In this document: piece after piece, positions 12,201 through 22,604 of the stretch
Numbering within the stretch: position 1 is the first letter of the stretch
Layout of the letters: each line of letters opens with the position of its first letter
Source of the DNA: Paroedura picta
Taxonomy: Eukaryota > Chordata > Lepidosauria > Squamata > Gekkonidae
Length of the DNA: 64,000 nucleotides
Direction: 5' to 3'
Assembly (NCBI RefSeq): GCF_049243985.1
Contig: NC_135376.1
Coordinates: 42,265,001 to 42,329,000, forward strand
The notes under the pieces: model-generated
Databases searched by the model: none
The model's input: the letters and a program-made list of their open reading frames with translations, nothing else
What the model was told of the DNA's origin: nothing
Translations under genes and position numbers: made by a program

Positions 12201-15200
12201 TCCATCATAATAAACACACAAAGCAGATTGCTAGGCCATTTCTAACATTACTGCCTAGATATCTAAAATTCGCCCAAATATGTTTGAGCTGTATATTTAC
12301 TGTACAATCTGAAAGAGTTTTTTTTTTTAAATAGCTTGGATATTAACACTTTGGATTGAACCCAGTGTTGTGCTGATAAAAAAATGGAGTGGTATCCTTT
12401 GATCACTAAATAAAGTCATTCTGGGGATCATGGGGCCAGCATATACAAAAATCATGTGAGACTCAGGGCTCTAGTAGGGAGTGAATTGGGTATAGTTAAT
12501 TGGGTGGGAAAACCATTTGGATTCAACCCTGTATTTCTGTGTTTACATTTTACCTTTAAAAATAATTCATTGCCATTTAAACCTCAACCTGTGATGGTAT
12601 GCATCAATCCAATATATATTACCTTATTTCATTTGATTTTCTGGTATTAGTATAGCAATTTTGTGTTTTTTGGCTGTATGAACTTTCAGCCAAACAACTT
12701 CACATATAATTTTGGTAACAGCTGTTTTGAGAAGAAATGAGTTATCAAGAGTTTTGACTTCTGTTGCTGCTGTTAGCAACTGGTGGCATCAAGGGTATGT
12801 TGAGCATTATATATACAGTAATGGAATCATGGAATATTACCTGCTTTGAAGGCAAAAGTCTAAATCCCATGACTTTCTTTACAATCCTGAGATGTTTCTC
12901 TTCAGATTTCAAATGGGGAACTTGCAGAGACTCAAGGATAAAGAGAAACATCATGTCCCCCCTTCTCTGCCCCTCAACCCTCATGCTTCTCCCTTTCTTC
13001 CCGTCTTCTTAGCTTGAAATCACGCTGCTAGCCAGCACACAGGGTTCACCAGCTTGGAGCTGGATCCACATTTGGGAGCCAAGTGTATAATTAGAGAAAC
13101 AGTGATACAGCTTGTTTAGAAAATGTATAGCTTGTTTAGATGTATAGCTTGTTTAGAAAATACTATTTGGATAGCACTGTAGGTGATAAAGTAACTTATG
13201 ACTGTTGCTTTTTTCCCCAGCTGGATTCCCAATGGGCTATGCAGCTGCTGCTCCTGCCTATTCTCCTAACATGTACCCTGCAGCAAATCCTACATTCCAA
13301 ACAGGTATGTATGCAGAAACGTTGTTAAAAACTAACAATATGCAAAGTATTAAGACAAACGACATGAGAAATTATATGTCATGTTTGCAAAATATATTCT
13401 ACTAGGAATAAAGCCCATTGTAGTGGGAATACAATGGGCGCTAGCAGGCGGCGTGGCTTCCCATGGGGTGCTGGCAGGGGTCCCTAGAAGTGGGCCTGGA
13501 AGAGCAGGCCGGAGTAAGCGAGGGGTCCTGGGGGCAGAGCAAGGAATAGGGGAGGTGAGGTTTAGGAAGGGAGGACAGCGTACAGGGCAGAGCGAGGCGT
13601 ACCTGAGGGAGCAGCCATGTTGCGGCTCAGTCGGCGGCTTGGCCGTGACTTGCTGGTGTGGCTCGGTGGCGTCGGCGTCATCTCGGGAGCCATCGCGGAG
13701 CATGGGCGGCTGCATGTATTCGCCCTCTTCGTCAACGCGGGCTCGGCGTCGTCGTCCTGGTTTCGGCCGCCATCTTGCAGCGTGGGCGGTGGGCCGTCTT
13801 CGACCGCGGCGTGGGCGCGGGCCGCAGCTGCGGCAGCGAAGTGTGTGAGAGGAGGGCAACCGGGTAAGGGGGGCTAGGAGTTCGGGGCTCGGCGGGGAAC
13901 CTCGGGGAAAATGGGGGAAGCGGCGAGGCGCAAGTGGGGTGGGGTTGGGTTTGGGGGGGAAGTGTGCGGGCAGCGGCAGCCGTGACAGGACATCGGGGAT
14001 GGGGGTGGAAGGCAGGGAGGGCCGTCCGGGGTGCGGGTGGGAAGGGTGCGCTGGTGGGGGGGGGCGGCGAGGCAGAGGACGGCCGCGTGAGGTTGCGGGG
14101 GAAGGGCATTCCGTGGGCGGAGGGAAAGCGATGTTCCCGAAGCTCAGGGAAGTGGGGCGAGGCTCCTCCCTGGCGGCCATCCGTGCAGGATGGCGGCTCG
14201 GGCAGAGTGGAGTCTGTGGCGCAGCATCTGGGAGTCGGGCCAAGTGCCACTCGGAGGAGCGAATCAGGAGCCGCTTTGCGGCTCCTGATTCGCTCCTCCG
14301 AGTTTTTATCCAGGACAGAGCCCGCCCTAACTCCTCCCCACCAGCCCTTACTGTTTTATTTAGTCCGCGGCGCCGCACACTACGGGACGTTTAAAGATGC
14401 TTGGGAAATAATAATTCCAGGAACAATCACTGTGAATAATGGCTACTGTGTTTTATAATAATAAATATATATATAATTACTTTCCATATTAATTGGAAGA
14501 ATAATAAGGATATCACAACTGTTGATGTAATCCTTTAAAATAAATTTAGGAAAGTCCTAACCTTGTGATACTGCAAAACAGCTTCTGTAAAAAAAAAAAC
14601 TGTAAGCAAGCAGGCAAAACTCTTAGCTTTATGATGGTACAAAAAAGCTTTTGTGATAAACTGCGGACAAGCAAATTACCAGCATTTAGGTGTAAGCCCA
14701 TTTTGCAGTTGATCCTCAACTATATCTTCCTCTGAAGCTAGCTCCTTCGAATTAACCATGATTATTACAACTTAAAGAATACCATGTAGCTGAATGGAAT
14801 TTAATTATTCTACAAAAGCAAGCTTTGCTATTTAAACTTACCTATTATTCATAACTAAACACTTATATAGGAAGTGAGCCAGTCTTAGTCTTAATCTGGT
14901 ACAAAACCTGAAACTCACCCTGGTAATTCCATGCAACTGCATATAAAATTGCCACATTATTAAAGCTGCAGATCACAATTATAACCTTAGTATACAACAA
15001 TTAGTATATAATATATTTAATGTTATCCTTAATAGTAGAAATTAAATATCTTAGTTGAAACCTATAACAATGATTGACAAACTTTCTTCTGCTTCTAATT
15101 CAAAGAAATAATTTGAGAAACCCTGCCTCTCTCCTAAAAGCTTATCAAGACTATGCCCTTTGTGCGCTTGGTCAATATTATTATGCTCAATATAAGAACT

Positions 15201-18200
15201 GGATAATTAAAAAATGCATGAGCTAATATTGCTCCATTTTCTTTGCCATAGGAGCTGTTAGCATCCTGCTGGTAAAATTAGGCTGATGAGACATGCAGTT
15301 ACACTCTTTTTTTGATTCTTTGTTAACTTAGCTTGGAATCTGGTTTTGTCATTCATTGCACAGGGCTTTTGCAGCTTATGGGGCTATGCAAAATTGTCTC
15401 CCTTAGATATTATTATTTGTTTCCTCTCATCCTCAGTACTTGCCTGTCTGTAGTTAAGATGTTGCACTGAGTAAGTCTGTCATGAGATTTCTTATGGTAC
15501 CATGTCAAAATTTGAAGTGACTGTCAGGACAAAAAGACTACATGTGGCTATTTTATCTTTGTTTCAGGTTATACGCCGGGCACACCATATAAAGTCTCCT
15601 GTTCACCTACAAGTGGTGCAGTGCCTCCCTATTCTTCATCACCCAACCCCTACCAAACTGCAGTGTATCCGGTTCGAAGTGCCTATCCACAGCAGAATCC
15701 ATATGCACAGGTAAAATCATAAGTGAGATATTTTTCATTTGTCTGTAAATAATAGGATGTTCCTAACTAGTGCGGTTGACTCAGTTATAGTGTCTCTTTC
15801 CTCTCATGCCTCATGTTTTGCTTTCGAGCCAACTGCCCTTCCTGGTTGGCTTCAGAAAGCCAACAGAAGTGCTGCTGGCTATCTAAAGCTAACCAGGTCT
15901 ATAAACATAAAATTATTATTATTATTATTATCATCATCTCAGAGCCAGCTTCGCATAGACCCATTATGCACGGGGGTTTTAGCGCACATTCGGGGTGGAA
16001 TGGCGACGACTAAAATCACCGATAACGCACGGAGCCAGCTGCAACCGGCCGCAGCTTCGGTGCATGCCACCGAAAAAGCCGCGTCAGTGAAACGCGGAAG
16101 AAAGCGCAGCTTCCGGGTGACCGGGGTGCAACCAGAAGCGGCGCCCGGATCGCCGCGTGCATAATCGGTTACTCTGGGTTTTGCCGCCGTCGCGCCCCGC
16201 CCCGTACATAACCGGTATGCGTCGTGTCTTCCCCCTCCGCGTTTTCCATGTGACCCGAAATCGCCGTTTCGGTGGCCGTGCATAATGGGCCATAGTGATT
16301 AAGAGTGGCAGCTTCTAATATGGTAAGCCAGGTTTGATTCCCCACTCCACCTGCAGCTACTTAAGTGACCTTGGGCTCATTACAGCCCTGATAGTGCTGT
16401 TCTGACCAAGCAGCCCTATCAGAACTCTCTCAGCCTCACCTACCTCACAGGGTGTCTGTTGTGTGGAGAGGAAGGGAAAGCAATTGTAAACCGCATTGAG
16501 ATTTCTTTAGACAGTGCAGAGTGGGGCATAAAAACCAATTCTTCTTCCTCATTTAGGGGTGAAATATAATTATGTTGTATCTCTCCTACGTGTCCCATGG
16601 CAATATCAATGTGAATATGTCAAGGCGAAGATAGTTTATCATTCCCCATACTACTTAGTTTTCTATGTGTAGGGTGTTGTTGTATGGAGGGTCATGCAAT
16701 CACCTGTAATCAGCAGTAGTGCCAGACTATCTCAGAGGTGGTGATAGTCCTGCAGTGACAGAATGTGTATATGAGTTGTGATAGACAACCCTTTCTACAA
16801 TCTACTGGAATAGGAATCTTTTGTACCTTTATGTAGGTGTGGGCCCCTTGAAATTGCGGAATGCTATTTCCAAGTTAGCCGCATCAGAAAACCATTTATT
16901 TCCTCCTAAGAGATAAATGACTGCAATTATAAAGAACAAATATAAACCTCCAGATTTCAAATGGATTGGAGTATCCCAGTCAGAACAAGCGCTGCATTAT
17001 CAAAATAGCACCAATAAACGTACACAGGCTTCTTTATTATAATATTTGTTGACCACCACTTCCAGACCAGCTGGTTCATATCAGCTTACATCATTTTAAA
17101 AAGTTAATCAGTTTTAAAAATGCAATCCCAACAATACCCACCCAGATCTCATGTATGGAACTTAGTCAGGTAGCTGGGGGGGGGGTGTTTACAAAACTCA
17201 CCTTTATGCAAAGCGATTGATTGATGATTGATTGATTGATTAATAGAAATAGCCACCTAGTCTCTTTCTGGTGCAGAAACTGAGTATAAATAGATAAAAT
17301 AAATTCATATTCTTCCAGTTTATCCCAGCTTCCTTCTCCCTTTCCATTACTTTTCCTTTTCTTTGTCCCTTCAAGTTTTAGGTTGTAAGTTCTTTAGGGC
17401 AGTAGCTCTCCTGCTGCATTCTTAAAGGCCACACTGCTGTCTTGCTATATAAGTAAGCAAATAAATTCCGTGTCAGACATTCATGTCTAGAGACTGAAAG
17501 CATGCTTAGTCTTGAACTGAGCCTGATCAGTAAGCTGCTTTTCTTTTAGGTATTCCTCTGAAGACAAATTGTTTTTCTTTTTTAAAAATCAGCCCTTCTT
17601 GCTTGGAAGAATTTCATACCTGCCCCATTTCCAAAAAGAATGCAGTGTTCTGTCTCTGGTTTCATGTCTGTTTAATGAATACTATTTTCCAGAAACCATT
17701 TTATGTATGCATGTTCATCAGTGTGAAGAAGTTTATATATATATATATTTTTCCCCCAACAGCAAGGCACTTACTATACACAGCCTTTATATGCAGCACC
17801 ACCCCACGTAATTCATCATACTACAGTTGTGCAGCCCAATGGAATGCCAGCAACTATGTATCCAGCACCAATTCCAGCCCCTCGAGGAAATGGTGTCACT
17901 ATGGGAATGGTGGCTGGGACCACAATGGCAATGTCAGCAGGTACAGTCATCCTTTTTTGTTGTTGTTCTTTCGCAGGACTGTGTGGAATTTGCAGTTCAC
18001 TTTTTGAATTCTTAACTTAGTCAGCTGGATGTCACCTGTGAATTCTGTCTTTGAACATGGATACTTAATTTTTTTTAATGTGGCTTATAGGGACTGATAG
18101 TAATCTTCTGTGTATTATCTGACATTTTTAAAATGCCATTTACTCTACCATTCAGTTAATCATCTGTGATGTTGCATTACGTAAACTGCTAATGCATTGT

Positions 18201-19022
18201 TAACTAGTTTTTTTATCTGAAACATCTGCCCGTCAAGTTCACTTGAGTCTTCGTGAATTGTAGCCTTATTATAGCATTTATTTGGTATGCAGAATACTTT
18301 TACAAATTAGGTAACAACTTTATGGTTGGAGAGTTACCCATCAGGCTTGTGTAACCATCTGAACAAAACTTGTACGTTGTGGAGGGGTGGGACATGGTTT
18401 TAAGAGTGAAAGGTACATTTGCTTGATGTTTGCCAAGCCCTTCCTTTTCCTATAGCTTACCTCTGTCACTTAAAAAGAGTTTTGTGCTATCACATATAAT
18501 TCAGCCCTGTGTTCCCTGTCTGTGAAATGGAAATTGTATGGCTTTACATTTCAGGGTTGTTGTAAAGGATCCTGATATAAGATACATGTGAAATGCTAGG
18601 CTTTACCCAAGTATTCGGTAAAAACTGTTGTCCCCCCCCCAAAATCACATACTGCTACCTAAATTTCACTCTGTTTTTGTTTTAATTGGTGTGCTGCTAG
18701 CTGTTTAATATTGATAGCTGTCTTTTAAATTCATTGGGTAAGAGGTCACTGGATCCCGGTGAAAAAACATTTTGCTTAGTAGCAAAAATATCAACTAACA
18801 AGTCATGTTCTACCAAAAGATCTAGTCAACTTGGCCACTGTTCATTTATGGATACATGCGGTAATCTGTTAGAGATATTAAATACTGAACTGTTTTTTTC
18901 TGCCTTCAGGTACCCTGTTGACAACACATTCCCCAACTCCTGTAGCCCCACACCCAGTTACAATGCCTACTTATCGGGCCCCAGGAACTCCAACTTATAG
19001 CTATGTGCCCCCACAGTGGTGA
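9218..19022 (+). CDS. FAM168B: FAM168B (myelin-associated neurite-outgrowth inhibitor), five coding exons
   Basis: Joining 9218-9287, 13221-13304, 15568-15710, 17763-17940 and 18910-19022 gives 588 nt: 195 codons plus TGA, with every junction in phase and flanked by GT/AG. The protein starts [19 protein letters not shown] and ends [11 protein letters not shown], and 195 residues is the family length. It is rich in Pro, Tyr, Ala and Gly. Two weakly hydrophobic stretches (around residues 22-40, and 139-160 with the [14 protein letters not shown] segment) match the reported membrane-associated parts. From family knowledge, it is a neuronal membrane-associated protein that inhibits axon outgrowth, reported to act negatively on CDC42 and STAT3 and to bind CDC27. 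The paralogue FAM168A diverges right after the first residues, so FAM168B is the clear match. The ATG at 9218 is 11 nt into exon 2 and is the family start. No break or missing exon was seen. Confidence 0.96.
9818..9935 (-). mobile_element. LINE 3'-tail fragment, minus orientation
   Basis: On the minus strand the sequence reads CCTGCCCTGAGCTATCTAGG-like, followed by ATAAAATATATTATTATTAT. This is the pattern of CR1/L2-group 3' UTRs (a CCCTGAGC box, then an ATAA/ATT microsatellite tail). No ORF is left. Confidence 0.5.
10115..10187 (+). mobile_element. LINE 3'-tail fragment, plus orientation
   Basis: ACCCTGAGACGGCTGGGCC, then GGGGCGGTCTTATAAAT, then AAATAAATAA is the typical CCCTGAG...GGGCGGTATAAAT end of CR1/L2-group LINE copies in reptiles. 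Short and 5'-truncated. Confidence 0.55.
11212..11668 (+). mobile_element. CR1 LINE 3' end (5'-truncated)
   Basis: The last part reads GGGGGTTGGACTACATGACC, then GAGGTCCCTTCCAACTCTG, and ends in an ATTCTATG-type 8-mer tail (TGATTCTATGATTC). These are hallmarks of CR1 3' ends in sauropsids. The upstream part (GAAAGGGGATCTGATAACC, TGGAACAAGCTTCCTTGGGA) matches the known CR1 3' region remnants of the reverse transcriptase reading frame. 5'-truncated and non-functional. Confidence 0.88.
13221..13304 (+). CDS. FAM168B: FAM168B coding exon 2
   Basis: 84 nt encoding [20 protein letters not shown] and the following AANPTFQT, flanked by TTTTTTCCCCAG and GTATGT. Starts and ends in phase 1. Confidence 0.95.
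13401..14368. repeat. Unclassified GC-rich, CpG-rich intronic block with hairpin
   Basis: About 970 bp of very GC- and CpG-rich DNA sits inside an AT-rich intron with sharp edges. The left edge carries an imperfect palindrome, AAAGCCCATTGT...ACAATGGGCG. The ends show a weak inverted similarity (ACTAGGAATAAA left, TTTATTTAGT right). It contains GCCGCCATCTTG (13766-13777, an exact YY1-type site), a second ATGGCGGC near 14190, and a perfect 26-bp hairpin at 14249-14303. Long frames on both strands, including 342 codons on the minus strand, are Pro/Arg/Ser-rich with no known domain. It could be a mobile element's CpG-rich 5' region or an intronic CpG island; I favour an inserted repeat. Confidence 0.45.
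14249..14303. repeat. Perfect 26-bp inverted repeat with 3-nt loop
   Basis: Left arm 14249-14274 (ACTCGGAGGAGCGAATCAGG, then AGCCGC), loop TTT at 14275-14277, right arm 14278-14303 exactly complementary. No mismatches in 26 bp, which suggests recent origin or active maintenance such as hairpin gene conversion. Confidence 0.95.
15568..15710 (+). CDS. FAM168B: FAM168B coding exon 3
   Basis: 143 nt encoding [20 protein letters not shown] and continuing to [10 protein letters not shown]. Acceptor TTTGTTTCAG, donor GTAAAA. Enters in phase 1 and leaves in phase 0. Confidence 0.95.
15940..16553 (+). mobile_element. tRNA-derived SINE interrupted by a MITE
   Basis: The SINE head begins at 15940 (GAGCCAGCTTCGCATAG), is cut at 15958, and resumes at 16291 with CATAGTGATTAAGAGTGG, the expected next part of the tRNA-like head. 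It then runs through the family body (CACAGGGTGTCTGTTGTGTG) to ACCAATTCTTCTTCCTC. Joined across the gap it is a normal full-length copy of the same family as 3983-4254. Confidence 0.85.
15959..16290. mobile_element. 332-bp CpG-rich MITE inserted in a SINE
   Basis: The inverted ends are CCCATTATGCACGG on the left and CCGTGCATAATGGG on the right, an exact 14-bp pair, with one further base at each end that differs. A direct CATAG duplication of the SINE target flanks it (15954-15958 and 16291-16295). The interior is unusually CpG-rich for this AT-rich intron and contains no frame with a recognisable protein. The CATAG flank and the termini do not let me assign a superfamily. Non-autonomous DNA transposon. 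Confidence 0.8.
17763..17940 (+). CDS. FAM168B: FAM168B coding exon 4
   Basis: 178 nt encoding [20 protein letters not shown] through [18 protein letters not shown]. Acceptor at 17761-17762 (AACAG), donor GTACAG. Enters in phase 0 and leaves in phase 1. Carries the second hydrophobic segment. Confidence 0.95.
17941..18909 (+). other. FAM168B: FAM168B intron 5
   Basis: 969 bp from GTACAG to TTCTGCCTTCAG. Single-copy looking AT-rich sequence; nothing recognisable in it. Confidence 0.8.
18910..19022 (+). CDS. FAM168B: FAM168B last coding exon
   Basis: 113 nt encoding [20 protein letters not shown] and [18 protein letters not shown], then TGA at 19020-19022. A consensus-like donor (CAGT/GTAAGT, GT at 19035) follows 12 nt after the stop and may start a 3' UTR intron. 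Confidence 0.95.
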
Positions 19023-22000
19023 TTACCAGGCAGTGTAAGTGACTGGTACAACTTTTTTGTGTGTGTTTGTTTGAAAGTAGGCAACTAATTGTAACAGATT
19101 CTTCATGAGAGAGCTAGCATAAGACATGACTGAATTCTTGTGGAGTGGAGAAGGTAGTTGTCAGGACCCATTTTGAAATTTGCAGTCTATAGGTTTGTTT
19201 CTTTTGCTGGAAATGCTCTCCCATCATAGTTATTGAATTACTGGGGATTCTCTGATGTATCATGATAGTTTTGATTTTGTATAAAATAAATTATTGATTG
19301 AGGCCCCTGGACTCGGAGGGCTTTCCAAGTTTTACTTGGCCTCCTACAGGATGTAGAACCACTCTCTCTCTCACAAGGAGGTCCTCTACTCTACACTGCC
19401 AGCCAGCTGGTTTATGAAAACATGGGCTCAGCGATTATCATTTGTCCACTCTGTCCATATCCTCAAGATCATTCAGCAAAAAGTGAACAATGCAGTTCTT
19501 GAGAAAAAATAGTGGATGCGTTTGGGCAGCTGCAAAATAACTATATTTGAAGTAACTCTTACCTTGAGAAAAAATTTTAAAAGAGTGATCAGAATCTTTT
19601 ATTATTGAATATTGAATCTGTGGTACCGCTGACTGTCTGAACACAATTACATCCTTATATTAATATCTCTGTGCAAATGATACATGCTTATCTGGGCTTT
19701 CTAGTGCAGCTCGTATGGGTGCATTTCCAAAGTGTGTTCAATGAGGAAGAAGAATAGGGCTGTGCTGTCTCTAGAAACTATGGAGGCTGTTTTGCTTGGC
19801 AAGCCATTGTAACATGGCTGGTCTTAGGACTGAGGCAACTAGTGATGTGCTGCATCTGAAACCAATCTGCATGGCTATATCTTGCTGCAGTAGACCAGAC
19901 TGAGATACCACTTAGGCTTTTTGTCACCCTCCTTTGCAGGTTTAGAGATGGGAGATATGCAATCAAGTAACTGAGGTTTAAAAGTTGGTGCTGAAGCCCT
20001 CATGCCTCCAACCAGGACTTATTTCTTCTGATGCTTGCAACCCTTTGCTAAACACTAATTCCAGATCACTGAAGATGTCCCAGTGCTGCATATCTTACAT
20101 CTTGGAACTCCAGGAGTTAGTCTTAAAGCAAATCCTGTTTTGTGGACTGTCTTGCAATTTTTTAGCTAATTATAATGATTAAAGGGAGTATAAATTTATT
20201 GATCATATCTAGTTGAATGCATGTTTAAGAAACACACAAAGCTTGCTCAATCTACCTGCTGTGACTAATGCAAAAACTGTCATATGCAAAATCCAAAGGA
20301 GCCGAGAAGTATTTTACAATTTGTTTTACTGATGCACTGTCGTATTGTATGCAGGGTCTTAAAAGGTAGAATTGTGAAAGTGATTCTTTTTTCATAGAAA
20401 AAACATACTATACATTAGGAAGTGCTTTAACCTTTTAAGGTTGATGAAGGCACCAGTTGAAGGGGACACCATAAAGTGATATTTTCTTTTCCTAGTTCAG
20501 TGACTGGAAAAGGAATTTGTAGTTTGTAGAAATCTTACAGAGGATCTGTTTACCATGCATACCTATTCCATTTCCATTCGCGGTGGGGGGGGGGGGGAGT
20601 TGTTTTCAGTGTTATGAACATTCTTAGATAAGAATTAAATTATACAAAAAATGTTGTATGGTCATCAGTGAACAAAAGCAGCTTGTTTTTCTGTCTGGAT
20701 CATCAAGGCATACTTAATCAATTAGATTATTAGGTGGAAAACCATCTACATAATGGTTTACCTCCTAGAAAAATCACTGATTCAGATGATTGCTGTTATG
20801 TCTAGAATACTTCCACACTGCCAGTAGAATCAAATTCCATTTGGTTTCAAATCCCCCCCAAAAGAACATAAAAGTCCTTATCAGCCGAAACTGTTGCAGT
20901 TCAGACCAGCTTGCTTTTGTAAAATGTACTAATGCCAGAATATTTCAGTCAGTAGGAAGGAATTGGGCTATGTGTTCTGAAGTAAGCTTCCGTGTTTAAT
21001 ATTTAAAGGGGAACAAACCATTTTAAACAGCTTTTTATTGGCTTGATTTCCTTGCAGCATGGATTATGAGCAAAGTGTAGCAAGAGCAGTTGTCAGGACA
21101 CAAGTTGTGTCCCTCCCACCCCCCCAAAAAAACACCTGTTACTAAATTAGGAAATGATTAAGTATAGAGGTATTCATTGGTGACAGTATTTTTTTTGGTG
21201 TTAAATTTTGCATAACCTCTTTTTGCCTACTAAAATTGCATTTGGAAAACTGAGTTAAGAAAGCAGATGCAGTATTTCATTGCAAAGAACTACTTCTGAA
21301 CTCTGCTACAACTTGAGTTTTTACAGAAGTACCTCAGTCAATGCTCTGGGGATATAGGGCTAGTCTTGGAACCTATTCGTGTACCAAAATCATTCTGATC
21401 CTGTATTTTTTGAAGTTTTATCGCTAAATGCAATCAAGGGCTTTCTTTAAATTGGCATCATTTAGAATACTGTAACCGAACATTATTTTCCCAGTACCTT
21501 TTGCCAGCAATAAATTTGTGAAGTAAATTGTTATAAATGCCATTCCCTTTTAAAGTTAATAATTTCTGTGTAGAATTTTGATAGTATATTCACAAGGCTT
21601 TTAAAATTGTGAAATATTAGTCTCCTTTGCTTTATTTTGGAGTGATATACTGGGGGGGTGATCATTCTTTTAATCAGATTTGGTAGCTACTCCTGTGTAG
21701 CATGTATGCTGATTTTAATGCTACCCTCTCATCCTTTCTTGGGATAGGAGGCCTGTGTACCTCCCCCCCCCCCCCAATTGAGGTTGGGGCCTTGATGGCT
21801 TAACTTTTTTGCAATAAGCACTCTTCATTTTTTTTTACTTTAGGTTTTATAAAGTTTGTTTCCATGGGAATCCCCCCCCCAAATATCCAAGAGCCTCTAG
21901 CACAACAAAAAGTAAATTTACTTTAAATCTTAATCTTGAGTGCTTGTTGCAGCTTAGAACCTTCTGTATAGAAGACCTTCCTTCCCCTGCCATTTGAGTC

Positions 22001-22468
22001 TGTACTGCTTAAGACGAGTCTGCTTAGCTATTCTGTTGGAAGAATCAGTTCACAAAGTGCTCCGCAGACTAGTGATAGTTTGATATGGACAGAAGTCCAG
22101 TTTAGCAAATTTTGAGTTAAAAAAAAAAAACAACTCTTGCTGCATGGAACATTTGTGAGTTTTGAAACTAGGCTATGCTGAAATGAAATCCAGTGAATGC
22201 AGCACCTCTTTCAGTCTCTTAGCTTAACTACCCTAAACTCCTTCTGCTCATGTAGCACTTTGTGAATGGTAAGGACAAAATTATAATTTATTTTTCTCCT
22301 GATTTCACATTTCCAAATGCTTCCTCTTACTTTCTGAACACCATAGTAGTTGCAGCCTTTAGGTGATCTAACTTGAGCACTTTCTTCTAAGTTGTCTTAT
22401 GGGATTCATCTGCAAGGGAGGAATAGTACTTGTTGCAAAAGATACTGCACCTTCCAGAAATTCTAATC

Positions 22469-22604
22469 CAGGGGTAGTCAAACTGCGGCCCTCCAGATGT
22501 CCATGGACTACAATTCCCAGGAGACCCTGCCAGCATTCGCTGGCAGGGGCTCCTGGGAATTGTAGTCCATGGACATCTGGAGGGCTGCAGTTTGACTACC
22601 CCTG
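22469..22604. mobile_element. Foldback hAT MITE (copy in FAM168B 3' UTR)
   Basis: Almost the whole 136 bp is one inverted repeat, starting CAGGGGTAGTCAAACTGC and ending in the complement GACTACCCCTG. It is flanked by a perfect 8-bp duplication TTCTAATC (22461-22468 and 22605-22612). CAG...CTG ends with 8-bp duplications indicate the hAT superfamily. Each arm contains ACTACAATTCCCA. As RNA it would form a long hairpin. Confidence 0.92.

Larger units (their letters stand above)
9288..13220 (+). other. FAM168B: FAM168B intron 2
   Basis: Runs from GTATGT to the acceptor TTTTTTCCCCAG. It carries two short LINE-tail-like pieces (9818-9935 minus, 10115-10187 plus) and a CR1 3' end (11212-11668). 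The remaining 3 kb show no coding exon or element I can identify. Confidence 0.75.
13305..15567 (+). other. FAM168B: FAM168B intron 3
   Basis: Runs from donor GTATGT to acceptor TTTGTTTCAG. Almost half of it is the GC-rich unclassified block at 13401-14368. The rest, 14370-15567, is AT-rich and without recognisable elements. Confidence 0.75.
15711..17762 (+). other. FAM168B: FAM168B intron 4
   Basis: Donor GTAAAA; acceptor CCCCCAACAG, preceded by a short TA run and a poly-pyrimidine stretch. Contains an ATT microsatellite (15911-15935), a tRNA-derived SINE split by a 332-bp MITE, a degraded LINE tail near 17040-17130 and an ATTG run near 17215-17242. Confidence 0.75.

Noticed and set aside
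13350-14378. 342-codon open frame on the minus strand
   Set aside because: It lies in the GC-rich block, is Pro/Arg/Ser-rich with no domain, runs through the hairpin, and overlaps equally long frames on the other strand. A chance frame in CpG-rich DNA.
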